Shown one piece after another: positions 1 to 6,683 of a DNA stretch of 64,000 bases. Location: assembly GCA_964605235.1 (NCBI GenBank), contig CAZSBB010000026.1, forward strand, positions 32,429 to 96,428. The letters are read 5' to 3'. Position 1 is the first letter of the stretch. Each line of letters opens with the position of its first letter. The translations under genes and the position numbers were made by a program. The stretch is from CAZSBB01 sp964605235. GTDB lineage: Bacteria > Planctomycetota > Phycisphaerae > Phycisphaerales > Phycisphaeraceae. The notes below the pieces were generated by a model. The model ran no database searches, was not told the DNA's origin, and saw nothing but the letters and a program-made list of their open reading frames with translations.

Positions 1-1
1 G

Positions 2-1264
2 TTCTGGTCGCTGGGCATGTGCGTGGTCAAGAGCGACGGCGCCGGCTCCACGCCCATCACCGAAGATCGCGCCAACTGGTTTGCCGACGCCCCGTGGGAA
101 CATGAGCCGGCGCTGGCGAAGTACCGCACCGAAGGCAAAGTCGGCCATGGGGATTACGCCGAGGGCAAACGTGGTCAGACGGTGGTGCCGCAGTTCGCGT
201 TCTACAGCGCCAACCTGCATCGGAAATACGGCTCGGACTGGTACGCCGCCTGGCGCCAGTTGACCCCGCAGCGGCTGATGAACTGGGGCTTCAACACCAT
301 CGCCAACTGGTCCGACGATGAGCTGTTCAAGCAGCCGCGTCTGCCCTACACCGCCTGGGTCTACATCAATTCCGCCAAACTGCCATGGCTGCCGGGGACG
401 CGCAACCGCGTGTCTGATCCGTTTCATCCCATGCTGGCGCAGGAGCTGGCGCGCCGGGCGCGGAACATGCTCGCCAAATCCGCTGACGATCCCTGGTGCA
501 TCGGCGTGTTCGTGGACAACGAGCTGACCTGGGGCGATACGACCTTCCTGGCGCGGGCGGTGATCACCGGCGGCGATGAAAAAAGCTACGCCAAAATGGC
601 GCTGCGGGACTGGCTCCAGGAGAAGTACCAGTCCATCGAGCAATTCAATGGGGCGTGGGGGAGCAAGCTGACGAGTTTTGCGGAGGTGCTGGCCGCCAAA
701 GAGATGCCCACCACCGCCGCCGGGCTGGCGGATGTGGAAGCGTTCAACGAGGTCATCGTCCGCAAGTATTTCCAGACCATTCGCGACGGTCTGCGGGAGA
801 TCGCGCCCCACAAGCTGTATCTGGGCTGCCGCTTCCTGGCGTACGCCAATGAGCAGGTGGTGCGGGTGGCAGCCGAGTATGTGGACGTGCTGTCGCTGAA
901 CCTGTACCGCGACACGATCGGAGCGTGGGTGCCGCCGGCGCAGGTGGACAAGCCGGTGGTGGTCGGTGAATTCCATTTCGGCGCCAGCGACCGCGGCGTG
1001 TTCGGTCCGGGCCTGGTGCGCGCCAGTTCCACGGAGCACCGGGCGCAGAAATTTGCCGCCTACGTCAACTCCGCACTGACGAACCCGCTGATCGTCGGCG
1101 TGCACTGGTTCGCCCTGGTGGATGAGCCCACCAGCGGCCGAACGCTCGAAGGCGAGAACCACGGCTTCGGCTTCGTCTCCATCACCGACACGCCCTACCG
1201 CGAAATGATCGACGCCTCCCAGCAGGTGGCGAACCGCTTGTACGACACCCGCTGCGGAAAATAA
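2..1264 (+). CDS. GH50-like beta-agarase, 3' part (5' end outside window)
   Basis: The frame is open from base 2 (FWSLGMCVV...) through to the stop, so the true start lies before the window; the ATG at 17 is only an internal Met. About 420 residues of a (beta/alpha)8 glycoside hydrolase are present. FWSLG followed by a TPITEDR segment, IGVFVDNELTWGD and KPVVVGEFHFG resemble the GH50 beta-agarase catalytic domain. The Glu in VDNEL would be the acid/base and the Glu in VGEFHF the nucleophile (family knowledge, not tested here). A Trp-rich end (GVHWFALVDEP) supports a barrel closing near the C terminus. It probably cleaves a galactan or related glycan, with the signal peptide out of view. It converges on the next gene. 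GH50 is likely; the substrate is uncertain. Confidence 0.75.
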   Translation, partial: FWSLGMCVVKSDGAGSTPITEDRANWFADAPWEHEPALAKYRTEGKVGHGDYAEGKRGQTVVPQFAFYSANLHRKYGSDWYAAWRQLTPQRLMNWGFNTIANWSDDELFKQPRLPYTAWVYINSAKLPWLPGTRNRVSDPFHPMLAQELARRARNMLAKSADDPWCIGVFVDNELTWGDTTFLARAVITGGDEKSYAKMALRDWLQEKYQSIEQFNGAWGSKLTSFAEVLAAKEMPTTAAGLADVEAFNEVIVRKYFQTIRDGLREIAPHKLYLGCRFLAYANEQVVRVAAEYVDVLSLNLYRDTIGAWVPPAQVDKPVVVGEFHFGASDRGVFGPGLVRASSTEHRAQKFAAYVNSALTNPLIVGVHWFALVDEPTSGRTLEGENHGFGFVSITDTPYREMIDASQQVANRLYDTRCGK

Positions 1265-1310
1265 GCAAAACTCCCCGCAGACGGAATGCCGTCACCGCCC
1301 GCTCGGATGC

Positions 1311-1754
1311 TTACGGATGCAGGTCCAGTTGCTCGACGCGGATGACTTCCAGGCCCGCTTTTTCACCGGTGCGCAGGGCGGAGGTCTGATCCAGCGCCTG
1401 CACCACCAGTTCCGCCTCCGCGCCGGTTTCCTGGCTCTTGCCGATGACGCGGAAGCGGCCCAGTTGGACATTGCTCAGCGGGTTGTGCGCGTTAACCGCT
1501 GAGGCACGTGGCTGCTCGCTGCCGGTCATGCCCCGGCGGAGAATCCATTCGAGCTGCTGACTGACCCGGGTGGCATAAAACCGGATGCCGTCGATCACCA
1601 GAGCGCCGGTCAGCGCCACGGCGCCGATGCCCAGCACGGTCAGGCCCTGCATCACGTTGATTTCGCTGCCCGTGGTGATGCCCTTGCCCCAGAGCGTGAC
1701 CCCGACGATGCCCGCCACCAGGGCGAGGATGAACAGAACAATCGCACCGACCAT
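1311..1754 (-). CDS. Small membrane protein of unknown function
   Basis: 147 residues. Hydrophobic segments at about 3-22 and 38-56 suggest two membrane spans, followed by a soluble C-terminal domain of about 85 residues with alternating hydrophobic and polar residues that looks beta-rich. The same frame stays open upstream, but the ATG at 1754 is preceded by AGGAAGGG at good spacing and opens directly into the membrane segment, so I start there. I do not recognise a family. It sits alone between the agarase-like gene (convergent) and hpnH (same strand, 182 bp upstream). Confidence 0.6.
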   Translation of the reverse strand: MVGAIVLFILALVAGIVGVTLWGKGITTGSEINVMQGLTVLGIGAVALTGALVIDGIRFYATRVSQQLEWILRRGMTGSEQPRASAVNAHNPLSNVQLGRFRVIGKSQETGAEAELVVQALDQTSALRTGEKAGLEVIRVEQLDLHP

Positions 1755-1936
1755 GCGCGCTTCCCTTCCTCTGGCTCCTTGCCGCCAGCCGAGATGTGCC
1801 GCAACCCGGCGATGCCTCCAGGGCCGGGTGCTCTCCTGCCACATGATACGCCAGAGGACTGCCGATGCGAAGGGTTTTTGAGGGGGGTTCACCCGGCGCG
1901 CCAACCGGTGATTGACGGGGCCAGGCGGTGAAAAAA

Positions 1937-3049
1937 TTAGGCCGCCGAATGCCCCAGCACGGTCAGCCGGATGTGGGCATCGGGCGCTTCGGCTTTGCGC
2001 TGGGCGAGCTTGGCGGCGGCGGCGGGGTTGGCGTAGCGGTTGAACAGGATCGCCTTGATCGTGCCCCACATGCCCCCGAAGCTGGCGAAGGTGTGGTTGA
2101 CGGCGCTCGGTTCGTGGCCGCAGTGGACCATGCACTGCTGACAGGCGGGGTTGCCCGACGCCCGGCCGTACCCGTCCCACGGCGTCTCGTCGATCAGTTC
2201 CTTGAAGGTGTCGGCATAGCCTTCCTGCAGCAGGTAGCACGGCTTCTGCCAGCCGAACACGTTGAACGTCGGGTTGCCCCAGGGCGTGCATTCATAGTCA
2301 CGCTTGCCCATGAGGAACTCGAGGAACAGCGGCGACTGGTTGAACTTCCAATGCGATTTGCGGTTCGACAGCATCTGCTCGAACAACTCGTTGGTCTGCT
2401 GGCGTTCGCGCAGGAAGGATTGCTGATCGGGCGCTTTGGGATAGGCGTAGCCGGGGCTGACCATCATGCCTTCGACGCCCAGTTCCATCATTTCGTCAAA
2501 GAAGCGACGGACTTCGTTGGGATCGGTGTTGCCGAACAGCGTGGTGTTGGTGGTCACGCGGAAGCCGCGCTGCACCGCCAGCTTGATCGCCTCGGCGGCG
2601 ACGGCGTAGGTGCCCTCGCGGCAGACGGCGAAGTCGTGGTGTTCCTCGGTGCCGTCCAAGTGCACGCTGAAGGTCAGGTACTTGCTGGGGGTGAACAGGT
2701 CCAGCTTTTCCTTCAGCAGCAGGGCATTGGTGCAGAGGTAGACATACTTCTTCCGCGCCACCAGACCGCGGACGATCTCGTCGATCTGCGGATGCAGCAG
2801 CGGCTCGCCGCCGGGAATGCTGACCATCGGAGCCCCGCACTCCTCCACGGCCGCGAAGCACTGGGCGGGCGACAGGTTGCGCTTGAGCACATGCGCGGGG
2901 TACTGAATCTTGCCGCAGCCGGCACACGCCAGGTTGCAGCGGAACAGCGGTTCGAGCATCAGCACCAGGGGGTACTGCTTGCGCCCGGACAGCCGCTGCT
3001 TAAGCACATAGCTGGCGACCGTCCACATCTGCGAAACAGGTACACCCAT
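1937..3049 (-). CDS. hpnH: Adenosyl-hopene transferase HpnH (radical SAM)
   Basis: 370 residues, the usual HpnH length. The radical SAM 4Fe-4S motif is CNLACAGC (Cys38, Cys42, Cys45), followed by a glycine motif (SIPGGEPLLHP). The C-terminal part carries the Cys cluster typical of the HpnH C-terminal domain (CYLLQEGY...CQQCMVHCGHEPSAV). HpnH adds a 5'-deoxyadenosyl group to hopene, the first step towards C35 extended hopanoids. The start has GGAG about 10 bases upstream. No squalene cyclase or other hpn gene is in the window, so the partners must lie elsewhere. A promoter at 3131-3158 drives it. An antisense frame of 415 codons covers it and is a shadow. Confidence 0.93.
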   Translation of the reverse strand: MGVPVSQMWTVASYVLKQRLSGRKQYPLVLMLEPLFRCNLACAGCGKIQYPAHVLKRNLSPAQCFAAVEECGAPMVSIPGGEPLLHPQIDEIVRGLVARKKYVYLCTNALLLKEKLDLFTPSKYLTFSVHLDGTEEHHDFAVCREGTYAVAAEAIKLAVQRGFRVTTNTTLFGNTDPNEVRRFFDEMMELGVEGMMVSPGYAYPKAPDQQSFLRERQQTNELFEQMLSNRKSHWKFNQSPLFLEFLMGKRDYECTPWGNPTFNVFGWQKPCYLLQEGYADTFKELIDETPWDGYGRASGNPACQQCMVHCGHEPSAVNHTFASFGGMWGTIKAILFNRYANPAAAAKLAQRKAEAPDAHIRLTVLGHSAA

Positions 3050-3130
3050 GTCGGGCCACTCCAGGGGCGAAGACCACCCACAACATCAATGAAGCGAAAG
3101 CCCCGGCAACCGATCCGGGGCGAACAACAA

Positions 3131-3158
3131 ATAGTAACGCAACCATCGGGCAGTTCAA
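3131..3158 (-). promoter_or_regulatory. Sigma-70-like promoter for hpnH
   Basis: On the minus strand TTGAAC (3158-3153), 16 bp spacer, TACTAT (3136-3131). Transcription would start near 3124, giving a leader of about 75 bases before the hpnH ATG at 3049. Confidence 0.5.
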
Positions 3159-3214
3159 GCGATCAAAAGACTTAACCTCCAACCGGCCCGTCCAGCGCCC
3201 GGCATGAACTCACC

Positions 3215-4036
3215 TCACAACCCCCGCACGCCCAACCGTTGCACCGGCTGCCCGACCGCCAGTTCCCGTCCCCACTGGTCCTGCGCCACCCGGCAGCGCA
3301 CCGTCAGCCGGAAGACATGGTCGAAGCGCGCCCGCTTGACGGTTGGGGGCAAGGTTGCCGCCCGGCGTTCCATGAAGGTGTGCTGGAAGCCGGAGTAGCT
3401 TTCGCCGGTGAGCGGATCGCGCGTGGGCACCACACAGCGCCCGCAGGCGCTGACGCCTTCCAGTGCCACGTCGCCGGCCCGCCAGGCCACCACATGCTCC
3501 AGATCATCCACCAGGTGGTCTTCCCAGAACGGCGTGGGCGCGTCCAGAGTCAGGTTGGCGCGCATGCGCTGGCGCAGGTCGTCGGCGCTCAAGCCGGGGT
3601 ACCACGCCGCCACGACCGCGAGGGTCTGCTGGCTGACTACCGTCGGTCCCGTGGTGACCTCGCTGTCGGGATAACCGCCTTCGCGTTCCACCAGGTGCAG
3701 CGGCTGCTGGAAGTATTCGCTCAGGTAAGCATCCAGCTCGGCATTACCCATCCGCAGCGCGAACGGACGTGTCTGTGCATCGGCTGGGCCTTGCAGGCCG
3801 ACGCAGGAAAAATCGTCGGCAAAGGTCGCCCGCAACTGGTGAAACGCCTTGAATCGTTTGGCGGTCGCCAGCTTGCCCTGCGCATCGGCAATGGCGAACG
3901 CCCGATCCCAGCGCAGCGCGCCGCCGACACCGATCACCGCCTGCGGGACCGTCACCCCGTCGAGTGACTTGATGGGGTACACGTCAATGCGGCTGAGCGT
4001 CACCCCGGAGCGGTCTGGCGCGCTGGTCGCGTTCAT
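3215..4036 (-). CDS. MOSC-domain protein (YcbX/mARC-like)
   Basis: 273 residues. The N-terminal part (LSRIDVYPIKSLDG...LRWDRAFAIAD) matches the MOSC N-terminal beta-barrel. The C-terminal part has RANLTLDAPTPFWED and GVSACGRCVVPTRDPLTGE, where Cys198 corresponds to the conserved MOSC Cys thought to bind the molybdenum cofactor or carry sulfur. Family members reduce N-hydroxylated compounds or handle Mo cofactor. No separate ferredoxin domain is present, unlike full-length YcbX. It starts 21 bases after the stop of the DUF4838 gene on the same strand and may be the last gene of that transcript, although function gives no link. No clear ribosome-binding site is seen. Confidence 0.85.
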   Translation of the reverse strand: MNATSAPDRSGVTLSRIDVYPIKSLDGVTVPQAVIGVGGALRWDRAFAIADAQGKLATAKRFKAFHQLRATFADDFSCVGLQGPADAQTRPFALRMGNAELDAYLSEYFQQPLHLVEREGGYPDSEVTTGPTVVSQQTLAVVAAWYPGLSADDLRQRMRANLTLDAPTPFWEDHLVDDLEHVVAWRAGDVALEGVSACGRCVVPTRDPLTGESYSGFQHTFMERRAATLPPTVKRARFDHVFRLTVRCRVAQDQWGRELAVGQPVQRLGVRGL

Positions 4037-4057
4037 AAGCAGCAGAATACCACTCGG

Positions 4058-6436
4058 TCAGTGACCGGCAATGGTTTCCATGTCTTCGACGAACTTCTGG
4101 TCCGGCACACCGCCGGTGGGTTTGGCGTCTGGATCGCCCGGCGCGTAGATCATCACCGGGCCGATGATGCCGCCGGTGCCCACTTCGTTGAGCACTTCAT
4201 TGGCGAGCCGGACCACGACCGTATTGGTCTGCCCCGGCTTGACCGCGCTGGTGATGTCCAGGTCAAAGGGCTTGAAGGAGCCCTTGGAGCTGGCGCCGAC
4301 CAGCTTGCCATTGACCCACACCGTGGCGGCTTCGTCGATGCCGGCAAACCACAGGAACAGGCGTTTCCCCTCCGCCCCAGCCGGCACGCCGACCGACTGC
4401 TTGTACCACGCGATGCTCTTGTAATACCGCAGGCCCTGCGCGCTCCAGCTGCGGCTGGTGTCGATGGATTGCCAATCCGAGCCGGTGTTGCGGGGATCCC
4501 ACCAGCGGATGTCGACGCCGATGTTGCCCGGGTCGAGTTGGAACTGCCATTGCGGTTCCAGGCCGACCACCAACTGATTGACGCCCGTCACCTTGGCGTA
4601 AGCATCCTCCGTGGCGGGAGAGAAGAACCGGCGCAGGTATTCGTCGTACTTGCGATTGATCAGCGGTGGTTTCAGCGCCCGCAGTTGTTCCTGCAGGGCT
4701 TTCATTTCCGTCAGCGCAGCCTGGGCGTCGACGTAATCATGTCGCTGTCGGCTGGCGAGCATGCGATCGAACAATTCGAAATAGTGCCAGCAGTCGGCGT
4801 AACCCTTGACCCGGGCCGCGTACGGCTCGGTGGTCGCCAACTGCTGGGCCTGCGCCAGCGCCGCCGTCACTGTCTGACGGGTGGCGGCGTCGTAAATCAG
4901 CGGGAAATCCCAGGAGCAGCCGGCGTGGTAGTCGGCGTTGGTGATGCGCTGATCCATGGTTTGGATGTAGGTCTTCATCGGCTGGGCTGCCGGTCCGAAG
5001 AACAGCGTGTAGAACTCCTCCAGCAGGGTGTCCACATCCGTCTGCGGATTCCACATGAGCTTGCTGGCGACGTACAGCGAGGGCGTTTCCCCGCCCCAGG
5101 ACGGATTGGTTTCCACCCGCCAGCCGCGCACCCCCAACTGGTAGCCCAGCGGAATTTCACTGCGCACCCGGCGGATCATGAAGAACGGCAAGCCCGGGTC
5201 CGCCAGATTGAACCAGTAGCCGCGGTCGTACACTTCGTCGACCAGCTTGCCCCACTGCTTGATGATCGTCTGCTGGTATTGCTTTTCCGGACAGACGGGG
5301 TTGTCCATGCCGTGGATGCGGCAGAGGGTGATCAGCGCCACCGCCGGCACGATGCGGCGATTGGGCACCTGCTTGACCGGCGGGCGGTTGTAGACGGAAT
5401 AGGCGTAAAAGCCGATGCGTTTGTCGGGGAACTCGTCCTTGATGCCGTCGAGCACCTGGTTGAACAACCAGATGTAGCGGTCGGTCATGGAGGCGTAGCC
5501 GCCCAGGGAATCGTAGTCGCCGCCGTCGAGCGCTTGGCAGTTCGCGCACTCGCAGAAGCCGCGCCCGTCGTTGGCGCCCATGCCGATGATGTCCGTCTGG
5601 GGATTGGCGCGGAAGAACTCGCGGGTGGCTAGCGTCACCCGGGCGACCACCTGGGGGTTGGAGATGCAGACCTGCCGGCCCTTGCGCACGCCATCATTGA
5701 GACTGCCCCACTCCGGGTGCTCCTCGAAAATCTCTTTGGCATGCCCGAAGCCCGGCAAACCGTGTGAGGAGGGAAAAGCCTGCCCGCCCTGCCGCATCCG
5801 CCGATCCCACACATTATCGCGCGAGTTGGAGGTGAAGCGTGCCCGGATCACCGGCTGATGCACGGCATCCTGCGTCTTGACGACCACGGTGGCGCGCTGC
5901 GGGACCACCGTGCCCCACGCTTCCGGGGCATACCAGCGCACGCCCAGTTGTTCGAGCAGTTCATAGGCGGCAATGGTGGTGCCGCGCCCCAGGTCGGTGT
6001 AGCCGAGTTTGCGAATGGCATCCCGACGATCCCGGGCGCTGCGGATGGCGAACGCCGCGTACACCGCCTGGGCGTAGCCGGGGTCGATCAGGCCCGTGAG
6101 CGCGATGCCTGCGTTGGAGGCTTGCAGGATGAACGCCGACGAGTCGGTGGTCTGTGCCGCCAGTCGCTGCACCAGTTCCGCCGGAACCGCCCGGCCGATC
6201 CGCACCGGGATGCGGCCGGCTTCCGCGCCCGGCGACACGATCTCCAGTTTGACGCCGGTCATCTGTTCCAGATGCGTCTGCAATTCCTCGGCGGCGATGG
6301 TTTCATCCGGGATCGCCTCCGCCGGCACCACCAGCACCGCCCTGGCTTGCCCGTTTTCCACCAGCGTCACATCCGCACGAACGGCGTTGCCAAACAGCAC
6401 CAGCGCCAACACCACCAACCAATTCCAGCACTTCAT
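4058..6436 (-). CDS. Secreted DUF4838 / alpha-glucuronidase-like glycan enzyme
   Basis: 792 residues. I start at MKCWNW (6436) because AAAGGA sits 8 bases upstream; the in-frame ATG at 6445 abuts that site. The N terminus is a signal peptide (LVVLALVLFGNAVRA). Residues of about 25-150 (ETIAAEELQTHLEQMTGVKLEIV) resemble the N-terminal domain of GH67 alpha-glucuronidases. The middle is a DUF4838 region (GVRWYAPEAWG, FCECANCQALDGG, TDRYIWLFNQV). The C terminus is a jelly-roll beta-sandwich (WYKQSVGVPAG, LFLWFAGIDEAATVWVNGKLVG) like the sugar-binding domain of GH2 enzymes. It is predicted to act on polysaccharide outside the cytoplasm. It follows the 980-residue protein on the same strand, separated by the REPIN-like repeats. 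Confidence 0.82.
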   Translation of the reverse strand: MKCWNWLVVLALVLFGNAVRADVTLVENGQARAVLVVPAEAIPDETIAAEELQTHLEQMTGVKLEIVSPGAEAGRIPVRIGRAVPAELVQRLAAQTTDSSAFILQASNAGIALTGLIDPGYAQAVYAAFAIRSARDRRDAIRKLGYTDLGRGTTIAAYELLEQLGVRWYAPEAWGTVVPQRATVVVKTQDAVHQPVIRARFTSNSRDNVWDRRMRQGGQAFPSSHGLPGFGHAKEIFEEHPEWGSLNDGVRKGRQVCISNPQVVARVTLATREFFRANPQTDIIGMGANDGRGFCECANCQALDGGDYDSLGGYASMTDRYIWLFNQVLDGIKDEFPDKRIGFYAYSVYNRPPVKQVPNRRIVPAVALITLCRIHGMDNPVCPEKQYQQTIIKQWGKLVDEVYDRGYWFNLADPGLPFFMIRRVRSEIPLGYQLGVRGWRVETNPSWGGETPSLYVASKLMWNPQTDVDTLLEEFYTLFFGPAAQPMKTYIQTMDQRITNADYHAGCSWDFPLIYDAATRQTVTAALAQAQQLATTEPYAARVKGYADCWHYFELFDRMLASRQRHDYVDAQAALTEMKALQEQLRALKPPLINRKYDEYLRRFFSPATEDAYAKVTGVNQLVVGLEPQWQFQLDPGNIGVDIRWWDPRNTGSDWQSIDTSRSWSAQGLRYYKSIAWYKQSVGVPAGAEGKRLFLWFAGIDEAATVWVNGKLVGASSKGSFKPFDLDITSAVKPGQTNTVVVRLANEVLNEVGTGGIIGPVMIYAPGDPDAKPTGGVPDQKFVEDMETIAGH

Positions 6437-6470
6437 GTAACACATCCTTTTGTCGGGTCATCCGCACATG

Positions 6471-6683
6471 CAGGTCCGGGCTGGCCCGGACAATCACATC
6501 ACGTTGTCATTCCTGTCCGGGCGAGCCCGGACCTACTCCAAAAGCAACACATCCGCTTCGTCCAACTACGACAGTTCTTGTAGGTCCGGGCTTGCCCGGA
6601 CAAACACATCGCGTGGTCATTCCTGTCCGGGCGAGTCCGGCCCTACTCCAGAAGCAGCACATCCGCTTCTTCCAACTTCGGCA
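6471..6683. repeat. Two 110-bp-period repeats: REPIN-like palindrome pair plus gene-end ghost
   Basis: Two copies (6472-6573 and 6582-6683) lie exactly 110 bp apart; over the 90 bp compared they differ at 10 positions. Each holds two facing GC-rich REP-like palindromes: left arm 6471-6492 or 6581-6602 (core GGTCCGGGCTTGCCCGGAC), right arm 6514-6535 or 6624-6645, with about 21 bp between, so each copy could fold into one long hairpin. The remaining third of copy 2 is the coding end of the 980-residue gene. Copy 1 holds a matching stretch that, in the same frame, still reads LDEADVLLLE then TAG. Confidence 0.85.

Noticed and set aside
1928..3175. 415-codon open frame on the plus strand over hpnH
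   Set aside because: Antisense shadow of a clear radical SAM gene; composition (His/Gly/Arg-rich) is typical of reverse frames in GC-rich DNA.
4061..5632. 523-codon plus-strand frame over the DUF4838 gene
   Set aside because: Antisense to a secreted enzyme with recognised domains; no ribosome-binding site or family resemblance.
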